Positions 25,826 through 34,640 of a DNA stretch of 64,000 bases are shown piece by piece. The DNA lies in assembly GCA_020634165.1 (NCBI GenBank), contig JACKCF010000005.1, positions 130,907 through 194,906 on the forward strand, given 5' to 3'. The DNA comes from Anaerolineaceae bacterium. Lineage in GTDB: Bacteria > Chloroflexota > Anaerolineae > Aggregatilineales > Phototrophicaceae. The notes under the pieces are model-generated. The model was not told where the DNA came from and searched no databases. It was given only the letters and a program-made list of their open reading frames with translations. Positions within the stretch are counted from its first letter, which is position 1. The number at the start of each line of letters is the position of its first letter. The position numbers were made by a program, and so were the translations under genes.

Positions 25826-25982
25826 AAATCCTTCACCAAGACAATCGAAGCCACTACAGTTGGGTTGTGCTGGTATACTTGCAAGTATCCCCCAGACAAT
25901 GACAGTGAGAACAAATAAAAGAGAAAAAAAATTGCAATATAGATAATCAACCGCAGCAAACCTATAGTAAGCTTATTAAACA
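25822..25982 (-). pseudogene. 5' part of the small two-TM gene next to the Rhs toxin (frameshifted)
   Basis: It starts at the ATG at 25982, 2 bp after the toxin stop, so it is translationally coupled. It reads MFNKLTIGLLRLIIYIAIFF into a run of eight T. One more T would continue as SLLFVLTVIVWGILASIPAQ and PNCSGFDCLGEGFLV into the fragment beyond the IS, giving a two-TM protein of about 88 residues. As it stands, the frame ends at the TAG inside the IS target site. Its position right after a toxin gene suggests immunity. Confidence 0.5.
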
Positions 25983-25984
25983 TA

Positions 25985-26971
25985 TCAACGCTCCATACTT
26001 GTTCCACATGATGGCCATTCAGTACCTGGTGTAAATCCTGAATATGGAAATAAATCAGGGCATAATTCTGGCGAAATATAATCATGTTCTCCTGATTGCC
26101 AAACTCCGGGTATTTGAGATATGTAGAAAGCCCCGGATGTACTTTGGTCATCAATTACACTATTATCAGCCCACACACTTCTGCCATCCGCCGCGTGAAA
26201 CGCTCCAGATGGTCTTGTATGCGGGTAGAAAGAGGGAAGTGCCTCAGAGCAAGGTTCACATTTTGATACATCAGGCTTCTGCCCAACGTTTGCCAGTTCC
26301 CAATCCCAAGAAACACGGTCTTGGACAAATGGAATTACAGCAAATGTATTAGAGCTAGAAGTTCTGATTTCATCACACAGATTTTGTGCAGATGTGATAT
26401 TTTTAGTACTCAAGTATAGTCCAATACCTGCTGTTGCTATTTCGGCAACTCCTTTAAGTGCGTTTGCCGCAAATCGTGCTGCCAACCATAATAAATCTTG
26501 ATTAATTGCGAGTTTACCACCGATATAACCGAACATAAGATTCCCTAATTCTGAACGGTCAATACATTTTCCACACATTGTAACACTACGTGTACACTCC
26601 CTTCCTGATGGACACTCACTATTGTTTCCATTTACAACAAAATTCATCCACTTATATGGTATCTGGCCTGCATAAGTCTTAAATTTGTCAAAAACAGTGT
26701 ATATTTCTGCGCGTAGGCCTCCTATTATTGGATAATCAAATGTAGCTCTAACAGCCCACTCAGCATGAATGCGCATCTCCTCTAAATACCATTCAGTTAC
26801 ATCATATCCACAACAAAGTCGGTCACTTCCACATCCAGCAGCTTGATATGCTTCATTCAATCCCAATCTCTGTAACTCATCACACAAAGTGCGTTCGGAA
26901 CACAACCCTAGAGGGTCTACTCGATTAGGTACATTGCCTTCAACCCAAGAATACCCATTGAAACCTGATAG
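25985..26971 (-). CDS. Orphan Rhs C-terminal toxin module (Bacterial toxin 44-like)
   Basis: The open frame from 26971 begins with LSGFNGYSWVEGNVPNRVDP and LGL, the end of an Rhs core, just after an in-frame TGA. A TTG at 26905 is the only start-like codon. The toxin part has CGYDVTEWYLEEMR, IPYKWMNFVV and ELGNLMFGYIGG with LLWLAARFAANA, resembling the toxin-44 pattern, although the usual His in GNFxYG is not clear. It is Cys-rich. It is a displaced Rhs tip without the delivery body, typical of rhs toxin arrays, and is AT-rich compared with its neighbours. Confidence 0.6.
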   Translation of the reverse strand, partial: LSGFNGYSWVEGNVPNRVDPLGLCSERTLCDELQRLGLNEAYQAAGCGSDRLCCGYDVTEWYLEEMRIHAEWAVRATFDYPIIGGLRAEIYTVFDKFKTYAGQIPYKWMNFVVNGNNSECPSGRECTRSVTMCGKCIDRSELGNLMFGYIGGKLAINQDLLWLAARFAANALKGVAEIATAGIGLYLSTKNITSAQNLCDEIRTSSSNTFAVIPFVQDRVSWDWELANVGQKPDVSKCEPCSEALPSFYPHTRPSGAFHAADGRSVWADNSVIDDQSTSGAFYISQIPGVWQSGEHDYISPELCPDLFPYSGFTPGTEWPSCGTSMER

Positions 26972-27049
26972 TCATACGGGTGCCTCATCGGCCGGTTTTT
27001 GCAGGTTTTTTGACAGAATGTCCATAAATTTGCAGTATGATGGCTCTCT

Positions 27050-27155
27050 GAACCTCCATCCTCGGTCCTTCTCCCGAAGGAGGAAGGATGCCTTTGTAAT
27101 CAGGTCGGTTGCGGGCATGAGCCGCCTCTCCTTCGGCGAGGGCTATTCGGGTTGG
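27050..27155 (+). repeat. Paired stem-loop repeat, copy R2 (loop type CGAAGG)
   Basis: Left loop CCCGAAGGA is intact. The right loop TCCTTCGGC has one change, and the outer end is worn. It lies upstream of the sigma factor gene. Confidence 0.7.
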
Positions 27156-27243
27156 ATCAGAGTTCGTAACAAATTCGCCACCAAAATGGAACGATTTTGG
27201 GCAGGCGAGTGTCTCTTTTGATAGAACGTTGGGGGACGATTGC

Positions 27244-27828
27244 ATGTTAAACCATGATGCGGCGCCCACGCCGTACGATGAGCAGGACCCGGATTGGTCG
27301 CTCATGCGTGCAATGGCAGATGGCGATGTGCGCGCACTCAATGAAATTTACGCTCGCTATGGACCCATGTTATTGGGTTTCTTAAGCGCGCGTGCAGGAA
27401 ACCAACAATTGGCAGAAGAACTGCTGCAAGATGTCATGTTAGCTGTATGGGATAATGCCGCGAAGTTTGAAGGGCGCAGTAAAGTCAAAACCTGGCTGCT
27501 GGTGATCGCTCGCAATCGGGCCATTAATGCGCACCGTCGCAAAAAGGTGCCCGTGATCGACATAAATGACGCCTTTGGACTATCGAGCGATGATACATCC
27601 CCGATGGACGCGGCTATTCGCGGCGATGTGCAGGATGCCGTTCGTGATGCCTTGCAGGAACTGCCAGAAGCGCAACGAGAGGTGCTCGTGCTGGTCTTTT
27701 ATCATCAACTAACCGGGCCGGAAGTGGCGGAAGTGCTCGATATTTCCGTTGGGACGGTCAAGAGCCGCCTGCATCGGGCGAAAGAAGCATTGAAGGGCAT
27801 CCTGAGTCAGCGAGGGCAGGTCCTATGA
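27244..27828 (+). CDS. ECF-type RNA polymerase sigma factor
   Basis: The product has 194 residues from the ATG at 27244, with the Shine-Dalgarno GGGGGA 7 nt upstream. Region 2 is seen in LNEIYARYGPMLLGFLSARA through AELLQDVMLAVW-like sequence and KVKTWLLVIARNRAINAHRR. Region 4 is PEAQREVLVLVFYHQLTGPE then VGTVKSRLHRAKEAL. Its stop overlaps the start of the anti-sigma gene by 4 bp (ATGA), a standard sigma/anti-sigma pair. Confidence 0.88.
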   Translation: MLNHDAAPTPYDEQDPDWSLMRAMADGDVRALNEIYARYGPMLLGFLSARAGNQQLAEELLQDVMLAVWDNAAKFEGRSKVKTWLLVIARNRAINAHRRKKVPVIDINDAFGLSSDDTSPMDAAIRGDVQDAVRDALQELPEAQREVLVLVFYHQLTGPEVAEVLDISVGTVKSRLHRAKEALKGILSQRGQVL

Positions 27829-29135
27829 CCCATCAAGACTGGCAGGAAATGATCCCATTCTATATTGCGCAGACGCTGTCGCCGGACGAAACAACGGCGC
27901 TGGAAGGGCATCTGGCGACCTGTGTCGTCTGTCGGCGCGAGGTCAATGAATGGCGGCAGGTGGCCAGTGCGGTCTGGTTTGAAGCTGATGACGCTGCCCA
28001 GAAATTGCCGCCGCTTTCCCAGGAAGTCTATAACCGCCTGCAATATCGGGATCGTCCGCCAGCGACGCGCTACAGCGCCAATCCGCCGCGACCCCGCGCC
28101 GCACAGCCGCAGTCGGCCATGCCGCCCAACCGCGTGATTCGTCCCGCTGGTGGGTTTCGTATTCCGCTGGCGGCTGCCGCTGCTGTAGTAGCCACGCTGC
28201 TGATCGGCGGCTTTATCCTCATGCTGAACAATACCAGGCCGGAACCCACAGAGGTGGCATCCGCGCCGTTGACGCAGGAAGCCCTTACGTTGAAGGCCGC
28301 TAATGTGACCGTCACACCGACGGCGACCGTAACGGCGACTGTCACACGCGATGAGGGTTTGGGCGTGATTGAGCGAACACCTGCGCCAGCGACCTTCACA
28401 CCAATTGTCACGCCGACGCCGCTTGCACAACCGACGGCGATCCTGCCAGCGACGCAACGCCCCGTATCTACCAGCTTCCCGGACCCAACTCAGCCGACAG
28501 GTATCGGCGGTGGTGGTGGACTTGGTGGCGGGGCAGGGGAGGATTCCAACACCGGGCCGAGCATCGACGGGGTGGGCGATGAGTGCTACCTGGTCAGCTC
28601 GCAGACGATCAACGTCTATGAACAGGCCATGCGCGATTCGATTGTTGTGGGCCAGATGCTGGCGGGCGAGTCTCAGCGCAGTCTGGTGAAGTCGCAGTCC
28701 GGCTGGTATCAGGTCATTTTGCCGCCGACCTTCATTCGAGGCTGGGTTGATCCGCAGGATGTCCAGTTGATCGGCAATTGCAATGATCTATGGCTGCCAT
28801 CGCCGACGCCGGTTTCGACGCCAACGCAGATTGCTTACCTGCCGATGCCGCAGCGCGCGGAAGCGGTGGTGCGCTTTGTCACCGAAGGGTACAGCCAACC
28901 CGCTTATGAGGCACCTTCAATAGCGACGCTGGCCGCAGGCAATCGCTATCCGGTGGTTGGCTTGGCCCAACTTGATGAAATCTGGTATCTGGTGCAGGTT
29001 GAGGATAGTCTGCAATTATGGTTGAGTGCGACGCAGGTCGAGATTGATTATCTGCTGCCGAATACGGCGGTCCCCGTCACGCCGCTGAGTTCGGATACGA
29101 CGCCGACGCCAATGCCGATTGAGGCGATGGATTAG
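27825..29135 (+). CDS. Anti-sigma factor with zinc finger, TM helix and SH3-like extracellular domains
   Basis: The product has 436 residues. The N-terminal zf-HC2 motif HLATCVVC (residues about 28-35) binds Zn and the sigma factor. A TM helix (RIPLAAAAAVVATLLIGGFI) lies near 110-130. Outside is a Thr/Pro-rich linker, then two SH3-like segments (YLVSSQTINVYEQ to GWVDPQDVQLIGNC, and YSQPAYEAPSIATLAAGNRY). SH3b domains often bind wall or surface polymers, so the pair may sense envelope state. Confidence 0.82.
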   Translation: MTHQDWQEMIPFYIAQTLSPDETTALEGHLATCVVCRREVNEWRQVASAVWFEADDAAQKLPPLSQEVYNRLQYRDRPPATRYSANPPRPRAAQPQSAMPPNRVIRPAGGFRIPLAAAAAVVATLLIGGFILMLNNTRPEPTEVASAPLTQEALTLKAANVTVTPTATVTATVTRDEGLGVIERTPAPATFTPIVTPTPLAQPTAILPATQRPVSTSFPDPTQPTGIGGGGGLGGGAGEDSNTGPSIDGVGDECYLVSSQTINVYEQAMRDSIVVGQMLAGESQRSLVKSQSGWYQVILPPTFIRGWVDPQDVQLIGNCNDLWLPSPTPVSTPTQIAYLPMPQRAEAVVRFVTEGYSQPAYEAPSIATLAAGNRYPVVGLAQLDEIWYLVQVEDSLQLWLSATQVEIDYLLPNTAVPVTPLSSDTTPTPMPIEAMD

Positions 29136-29151
29136 AAGCGGTTTTTCTGTC

Positions 29152-29253
29152 AAACCCCCTTCCTCATTCCTTCCCCCATGAGGTGGAAGGATGCCTTTGT
29201 CGGCAGTTCTGGCTCATGAAAGTCCCATTCTCTATACCGAGAAGGGACTTTTT
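29152..29253 (+). repeat. Paired stem-loop repeat, copy R3, with its right arm turned into a terminator
   Basis: Left hairpin CCTTCC with loop CCCATGAGGT and GGAAGG is intact. The right arm no longer matches; instead AGTCCC-A-TTCTC pairs with GAGAA-G-GGGACT and runs into T-residues. It lies between the anti-sigma gene and a convergent gene, where a terminator is expected. Confidence 0.65.
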
Positions 29254-29265
29254 CTTTTGCAGATG

Positions 29266-30168
29266 CTAATCGAGCGTTGTCATGCCAATGCCTTGCTCGC
29301 CAGCGAAGGAGTAGAGCAGGCAGCGTGTATCGCCTGCATCAAAAATGGCCGGATCGCGCAGTTGGTGGACTGGCACAGTGGCTAATCCGCGTATGGATGG
29401 CACAAGCGGTTGGTCGGCCCCTTCCCAACTTTCGACCGGACGCAGGACATCAACCGGAGCGCTTGCCTGCCACCTATACCAGTCCGCTGACTGCTTGATT
29501 TCCGAGCAGACGAGGCGTTCCGGGCAGTCGCCAACGACGGAATAGTAGACGCTGAGGGTGTCGCCATCGAGGGCGACGGCTGCATGCCGGAAATCGTCGT
29601 TGAATAGCTGCGGACCGACTTCAAAATGCAGGCCGCCATCAAGCGAACGAAAGATGATCCCTGGCATGCCGAGCGCATACCAGTGTGATTGCCACTGCCA
29701 CACGCGGAAGTAAGACGTTCCCAGGACTTTGTCGTGCTCAACATTGAAGTGAATGCCATCTTTCGAGGTGGCGACGAGTGTGCGTTGATGGCCTACGATG
29801 GGGTACTTCTCGGCCAGGTGGTGCATGTTGTCCTGTTGCGGATCAACCGGACCATGAAAATACATGCGGATTTCGCGCGTATTGTCCAATATATGCACAT
29901 CGGGCGAGGCAATATGACCGAGGCAGGGGGTATCGTTCAGGTGGAGTGTGCCTGACTCATGAACAGTCCAGCCAGTATGCAGGTCGTCACTGTACGCCAT
30001 CCGGATGAACTCACCGCTGTGATGGGCAAAATAGAGATAGTAGCGCCCTAATGGATTAGGTATCCAGTCGGGCACTTTGATGAGCGAGGGTCCGTTGATG
30101 TTGAAAATGCCATGTTCACGCGGAATGCCAGCGGTGTGGCTATCAAGCAGGCGGGAACGTTCTGACAT
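29266..30168 (-). CDS. Beta-propeller glycoside hydrolase-like protein (GH43/GH130-like)
   Basis: The product has 300 residues without a signal peptide. It is all-beta with repeated blades: GPSLIKVPDWIPNPLGRYYL, FAHHSGEFIRMAYSDDLHTG, IASPDVHILDNTREIRMYFH and RSLDGGLHFEVGPQ. This is the five-blade propeller pattern of GH43/32/68/130-type enzymes. Candidate acidic residues lie in SPDVHI and LRDPAIF. The substrate is unknown. It is followed closely by the large 1067-residue gene on the same strand. Confidence 0.55.
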   Translation of the reverse strand: MSERSRLLDSHTAGIPREHGIFNINGPSLIKVPDWIPNPLGRYYLYFAHHSGEFIRMAYSDDLHTGWTVHESGTLHLNDTPCLGHIASPDVHILDNTREIRMYFHGPVDPQQDNMHHLAEKYPIVGHQRTLVATSKDGIHFNVEHDKVLGTSYFRVWQWQSHWYALGMPGIIFRSLDGGLHFEVGPQLFNDDFRHAAVALDGDTLSVYYSVVGDCPERLVCSEIKQSADWYRWQASAPVDVLRPVESWEGADQPLVPSIRGLATVPVHQLRDPAIFDAGDTRCLLYSFAGEQGIGMTTLD

Positions 30169-30189
30169 CTAAAATGCGGGTGAGCAGAC

Positions 30190-33100
30190 CTAGCTGCCCA
30201 GGAAAAAGCTGTACATCATCCGGTAGAACTCGACGGCGCTTTCCGGCAGGCGCTTCTGAGAATCCAGTTCACGGCCTAGGCGACTGCTGGGGTCGAGCGC
30301 ACTGCGGTCGGCTTTGTCGAAAATGTGAATGATTAGCTCGGCAAGGCGCTGCCAATCGGCGGCCAGCTTATCGCGAATTTCGCGCATTTCCTCGCGTGGG
30401 AGCTGGCGCAGAATGCTATCCAACTCGCTCTTGAGGTCGCTGACGGCCATCACCACGCCATCGGACGGTTTCCACGTTTCCAGCATACTGCTGAGGAGTT
30501 CCGCGGCCAGCCCGACATGATTGGTCACTTCTTTGGTCTGGGACGCTTCCAGAATATCGTAGCCGCTGCCAGCGCGCAGTTTGAGGCGATAATACCGCCC
30601 CTGCGCCAGATAACCGCCAGCGGCGTGCAGTACATCGACGACGCTGCGCGGATCGGCTGTGCCCTTGAGGATCGTATCCGTATAACGTGTTCCTCGCTTG
30701 CTGTGGCGCTCGTAATCCTGGCCAATTGCGGCAATGGTTTCCGCGATTTTCTTGTAATCCTGGCCTAATTGGCGGCGCTCATCCAGGTTGAGGTTGCTGT
30801 ACAGGGACTGCTTGTAGGTGCTCAGAACCCGATGTGAAGGATACAGTTCGTCATCTTCATAAAGCTGGGCGTGACTTTCCAGCACATCAGCGACCTGGCC
30901 CAATACTTCGGTGTAGATGGTCACATCGACGTTGCCCATGAACTGGCTGAAGCGGTAGGTGATGCCCAGTTGGTGCGCGCGCTGGCTGCCCAATTCCTTG
31001 CCAAAATATTCGACCACGCGCCGAGCGGCGACGTCATCGGCTATGCGGATGTACTGGCGCAGCATGTTATAGGCAATTGATTTATAGGCTTCGGTCTTCC
31101 ACAGCATCTGGAAGGTCTTGTTGATGGCAGCGAGGCCCTCTTTGTTATCACGGGCGGCGGCGACATCGGGCATGAGGTTGGTAGCCGCATTGACGCCGGA
31201 TGTGGCATCGTGATGGCCATAATAGCGAATCAGCGTGATGACGACTTCCGGCTGAATGACCTCTTTATACGCCTGCGATTCGTCAATTTGCTTGACGAGC
31301 CGCTGCGCCAGCCCCTTGAGTTCGGGAGCGAAACGGGTACTTTCCAGGGCACCCGCGGCAACGGCGATCATCGTCACGCCTTTGATGCCGTTCGCTTCCA
31401 GGCCGCGCAGGGCTTCGGGAACGGTTTCCGCGGGCAGCGGCGTCTTGGCGACGAATTCCTGCACCATGCGGATAAATTCGTACTGGCCCTCGCCAGGGTA
31501 AAGATCGCGCGATTGGTCGATCATGGCACGGGCGAGCAGATCATAGCGGCCCAATGCCAGCAGAATCTGCAAAATGTAGCGCGGCCCAGGCTGGATGAGG
31601 GCCAGCAACTGGTGGGCGTTTACAGCAGAAACGACCGTCGCCAGCATGACATTGTGTTCTTTGCCTTCGTCACTGAGCGCCAGCCGCAGCAGTTCCGCCA
31701 GGGCCGGGGTGTCGATCAGGTCCAGGCGCTGTTGATTGTAGGCCAGCTCGGTCAGGCGGCGCAGGGCAATCGGCTTGATGTTATTGCCAAGGGATTCGGC
31801 AGCCGTCACCAGCAGGGGCGCTTCCTGTTTGCCAGGTTTACGTAAGGCTTCCAGGTAGCGCGTGACGGGTCCGGTCAGGTGGCGGCGGAATGTGTCGCTT
31901 TCCATCAGGCGGTTGAACTGTTCATCGGGCAGGTGCATCATCGCCAATGCCAGCAGACGCACGCCCAGGTTGGCGTCATGCGAGGCCAGCGGTACCACTG
32001 TCTGAATGATCTGGGGCGTGTAGCGACCAATTTTCAGTTTAGGGTCGGCCTGACGCACGCCATCGAGGAAGGTGTTCAGACCTTCCGTATCCTGATTTGT
32101 GACCAGTTCCTGCATGGCGGCGATGGTCGATAGCTGCATGAGATTGACCCACTCTTCGCCATCAGGGCCATCATCGCGTGACATCCAGCGCGCCAATGTG
32201 TTGAACACGCGCGTTCCCTGGCTGCTCTGGATGGCTTCATCCAATTTGGAAACGACCATATTGGCGATGGATTCGTCTTTTTTAAGCAGGGGCGCGACCG
32301 GATCGGCCTGGTCCATTTCGTTCATGGCCAGGGCGAAGTTCACCAGATGCTCGGCGTAAGCGTATTGCAGTTCCGGCGTCAGGGTGGGGTCGTCTGCCAG
32401 CACGTCGGAAGCTTCCGCCAGATCGACGGGCATGTTATTGGTCAGGGCGTTATCCAGGCGCAGGCGCTTGGACGCATAGGCCAGGGCTTCGGCCAATTTG
32501 TCACCGGATCTAAAGCGCCAGCCCGCGACCTGCGTCAGACCATCGGCCTGCTGCAAGGCATGGGTGATATCCAGGCGCAGTTGGCTGGTAATGTAATGAC
32601 TGTAATCGTCTTTGACTTCCGTACCGCTGACGCTGCGGTCATCCCATTTATAAATCAGGGCATCGCCAGGAGGCGCCTGATCCATGAAGCTGATCTGGGT
32701 GTTGATGCCGTCTTCAAGCTGGCGATAGGTGGCAAACGTCACACTAAAGCGCGTCGAAGAGGGCAGCAGCGTAACCAGGCCCTGCACGAACTCCGTGCGC
32801 GTTTTGGATGAGGTTGGCGCATTCATCACGATCAGCGGCACACCCTGCACAATCGCGCTCAGGAGCGGTTCCAGGTTGCGCGTGTTGTTGCCGGTATGGC
32901 TCATCAGGGTGAGGATGTCGTCGGTCTGGTCATCCAGGGTGCGCTGGGTATCGGTCGGCAGGTCCAGCGGCGGCTGAATATCCGCGATCATCTCGTAGGT
33001 TGGCAATTCTTCATCGAGCAGGGTGGCCAACAGGGACAGATTGCCCTGCAAATCGCGCAGGTTATCGCTGCTGAGGAAGATTAGGTGGCGCATTTCCTGT

Positions 33101-33393
33101 CCGGCGGCACCAATCCCGGATTGGACCATGATAAAGGGAGCCGCTTTACCACCGCGAACAATCGCCCAGGTTGACATGCTGGTGTTGGGACGGGCGGGGA
33201 GCATCGCAGAGCGGGTCGCCGCGCTGATCATGTCCTCGCTGACGTTGGCCGAGCGTGCGACAATGCGCCGCTCTCCGGTAGGCTCACCATAATGAACAAG
33301 CTGCCCATAGTAGAAATGTTCCAGAGATGCCATGAGGTGGAGCGTTCCTGTATTATCCCGGAAATAAGTATTACCAAACCGATTTCCGTTCAT
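30190..33393 (-). CDS. Large protein of uncertain family, possibly GTPase-associated protein 1-like
   Basis: The product has 1067 residues and is mostly helical with no TM segment. The first 270 residues contain LEHFYYGQLVHYGEPTGERR, IVARSANVS, SAIVQGVPLIVMNAP and LLPSSTRFSVTFATYRQLED. That layout recalls the N-terminal and middle domains of GAP1 proteins, which accompany small GTPase conflict or signalling systems. The rest (300-1067) is an alpha-solenoid-like region. No GTPase gene is adjacent, which weakens the idea. It starts at 33393, 133 bp from the divergent Rrf2 gene region. Confidence 0.4.
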   Translation of the reverse strand: MNGNRFGNTYFRDNTGTLHLMASLEHFYYGQLVHYGEPTGERRIVARSANVSEDMISAATRSAMLPARPNTSMSTWAIVRGGKAAPFIMVQSGIGAAGQEMRHLIFLSSDNLRDLQGNLSLLATLLDEELPTYEMIADIQPPLDLPTDTQRTLDDQTDDILTLMSHTGNNTRNLEPLLSAIVQGVPLIVMNAPTSSKTRTEFVQGLVTLLPSSTRFSVTFATYRQLEDGINTQISFMDQAPPGDALIYKWDDRSVSGTEVKDDYSHYITSQLRLDITHALQQADGLTQVAGWRFRSGDKLAEALAYASKRLRLDNALTNNMPVDLAEASDVLADDPTLTPELQYAYAEHLVNFALAMNEMDQADPVAPLLKKDESIANMVVSKLDEAIQSSQGTRVFNTLARWMSRDDGPDGEEWVNLMQLSTIAAMQELVTNQDTEGLNTFLDGVRQADPKLKIGRYTPQIIQTVVPLASHDANLGVRLLALAMMHLPDEQFNRLMESDTFRRHLTGPVTRYLEALRKPGKQEAPLLVTAAESLGNNIKPIALRRLTELAYNQQRLDLIDTPALAELLRLALSDEGKEHNVMLATVVSAVNAHQLLALIQPGPRYILQILLALGRYDLLARAMIDQSRDLYPGEGQYEFIRMVQEFVAKTPLPAETVPEALRGLEANGIKGVTMIAVAAGALESTRFAPELKGLAQRLVKQIDESQAYKEVIQPEVVITLIRYYGHHDATSGVNAATNLMPDVAAARDNKEGLAAINKTFQMLWKTEAYKSIAYNMLRQYIRIADDVAARRVVEYFGKELGSQRAHQLGITYRFSQFMGNVDVTIYTEVLGQVADVLESHAQLYEDDELYPSHRVLSTYKQSLYSNLNLDERRQLGQDYKKIAETIAAIGQDYERHSKRGTRYTDTILKGTADPRSVVDVLHAAGGYLAQGRYYRLKLRAGSGYDILEASQTKEVTNHVGLAAELLSSMLETWKPSDGVVMAVSDLKSELDSILRQLPREEMREIRDKLAADWQRLAELIIHIFDKADRSALDPSSRLGRELDSQKRLPESAVEFYRMMYSFFLGS

Positions 33394-33473
33394 TATACCC
33401 TATTCTAAGAATGCGACATCTCTGTTACATGAAAGATTTCGACATAAAACGAACGACTTCGTTCGCAACCCTC

Positions 33474-33502
33474 TTGACAAATATCACTAAATGTATAAAC
33501 TA
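33474..33502 (+). promoter_or_regulatory. Promoter of the Rrf2-type regulator
   Basis: TTGACA (33474-33479), with a weak -10 (TAAACT near 33496) 16 bp downstream. The operator overlaps the -10. Confidence 0.45.
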
Positions 33503-33523
33503 AACATCAAGTATATATAGTTT
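33497..33523. promoter_or_regulatory. Operator AAACTA-N15-TAGTTT, copy 1
   Basis: Inverted half-sites AAACTA and TAGTTT separated by exactly 15 bp, lying between the -10 and the regulator start. The same arrangement recurs at 34115-34141. Confidence 0.6.
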
Positions 33524-33543
33524 GTATGGCGAACGGAGCATTC

Positions 33544-33972
33544 ATGACGTATTCGCTGGCTTTTTCCCAGGCGATTATCGTGACGCTGTATGTGGCGGAT
33601 AAAGTGGAGCAGGGCATGTTCGATTTTATCCCGACGACGCAGCTTTCCGATGATCTCAATATGTCACCATCCAGCACCAGTTCGATTTTGCGGCGGCTGA
33701 ACAGGGCAGGGCTGATCGAAACGCGCGAAGGTGTCAAAGGTGGCGTTCGGCTGGCGGTGCCCTCAGCAGAGGTGACGGTGCTGGATATTTTCGATGCCAT
33801 CGAGCAGAACAAGCCGTTGTTCCAGCAAAATGTGAAACTGCGCGTGACCGGACAAAAGCCAGATCGGGCGACGAAGGCGCTGATAGATGTATTCAGCGAT
33901 GCCGAAGCTGCCATGAAGGCACGTCTACAGGCGACCACGATTGAAGATTTACGGGCAATTCTGAATGCCTGA
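33544..33972 (+). CDS. Rrf2-family winged-helix transcriptional regulator
   Basis: The product has 142 residues from the ATG at 33544, which has the Shine-Dalgarno GGAG 6 nt upstream; the ATG at 33526 has none. The wHTH reads TTQLSDDLNMSPSSTSSIL, then RRLNRAGLIETREGVKGGVR, the usual Rrf2 GGxxL wing. Further on is TVLDIFDAIEQNKPLFQ. The Cys ligands of IscR/NsrR are absent, so it is not an Fe-S sensor. Paired operators here and before the next gene suggest it controls both. Confidence 0.75.
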   Translation: MTYSLAFSQAIIVTLYVADKVEQGMFDFIPTTQLSDDLNMSPSSTSSILRRLNRAGLIETREGVKGGVRLAVPSAEVTVLDIFDAIEQNKPLFQQNVKLRVTGQKPDRATKALIDVFSDAEAAMKARLQATTIEDLRAILNA

Positions 33973-33987
33973 TGTCGAGTGTGGATT

Positions 33988-34078
33988 CCACCCCTAAATC
34001 CCCTCCCCATGAGGTGCGGGGACTTTTACCAAAGCTGAAAAGCCATCCAGGGGGCATCAAGGATTGAGGATAAGGGTA
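33988..34078 (-). repeat. Paired stem-loop repeat, copy R4 (inverted; loop type ATGAGG)
   Basis: Inverted right hairpin with loop ACCTCATGGG is intact. The left hairpin is degenerate. It lies between the Rrf2 gene and its putative target. Confidence 0.6.
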
Positions 34079-34114
34079 CGGTTCTTAAGCGCATAGCGCT
34101 CTATTTTTTGCAAA

Positions 34115-34141
34115 AAACTACATATACGACATATATAGTTT
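34115..34141. promoter_or_regulatory. Operator AAACTA-N15-TAGTTT, copy 2
   Basis: Same half-sites and same 15-bp spacing as 33497-33523, upstream of the small membrane-protein gene. Confidence 0.6.
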
Positions 34142-34194
34142 AATTAGTATTTTTGCGAGGGTTGTTTATGGTGTTTGATGAAAAGGAGAAACGC

Positions 34195-34572
34195 ATGCAA
34201 CCTCTACGTTTTGTTCTGCGGATCGTGGGCATTGTTCAGATCGTGCTAGGCTTACTGTATTTGTTTGTGCCGCTGCCGTTCCTGGCTTTCATGGGGTCGT
34301 CGGTGACGCAGCCGGATATTGCCTATCCGCTGGGAATGCTGGCGGCGCGCTTCCTGGCCTATGGCATCGGCATGTTTTATATCGCTCGCGATCCTGAAAA
34401 ACACATTTTTTGGATCAACAATATGATTTTGATACAGGTGGTTGATCTGGCGGTAGGTGTGTTTGCGACACTCGGCGGGGTGGTCGCGCTCAGTCACTCA
34501 GCGTTCCCGATGTTCAACGCGACCCTGATTATCATTCTGCTGCTGGTGCTGCGTCCGCGACATAATAGCTAA
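34195..34572 (+). CDS. Small four-TM membrane protein, likely Rrf2 target
   Basis: The product has 125 residues from the ATG at 34195 (perfect Shine-Dalgarno AAGGAG, 6 nt). An ATG at 34168 with GAGGG is an alternative that adds nine residues. There are four hydrophobic segments: VLRIVGIVQIVLGLLYLFVP, MLAARFLAYGIGMFYIA, LIQVVDLAVGVFATLGGVV and NATLIIILLLVL. It resembles small uncharacterised DoxX/DUF4345-like membrane proteins. The shared operator suggests it is expressed together with the Rrf2 regulator. Confidence 0.6.
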   Translation: MQPLRFVLRIVGIVQIVLGLLYLFVPLPFLAFMGSSVTQPDIAYPLGMLAARFLAYGIGMFYIARDPEKHIFWINNMILIQVVDLAVGVFATLGGVVALSHSAFPMFNATLIIILLLVLRPRHNS

Positions 34573-34594
34573 ACGTGAAAAGTTCCTTTAACAA

Positions 34595-34626
34595 TTCGGG
34601 CGCAGCCATGCTGCGCCCCTACGTTT
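34595..34626. repeat. Short palindrome, second repeat family, copy 3
   Basis: GGGCGCAGC-CAT-GCTGCGCCC with CCTACG on the right edge. It may also act as a bidirectional terminator between convergent genes. Confidence 0.4.
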
Positions 34627-34640
34627 ATCATCAGTTGGCG

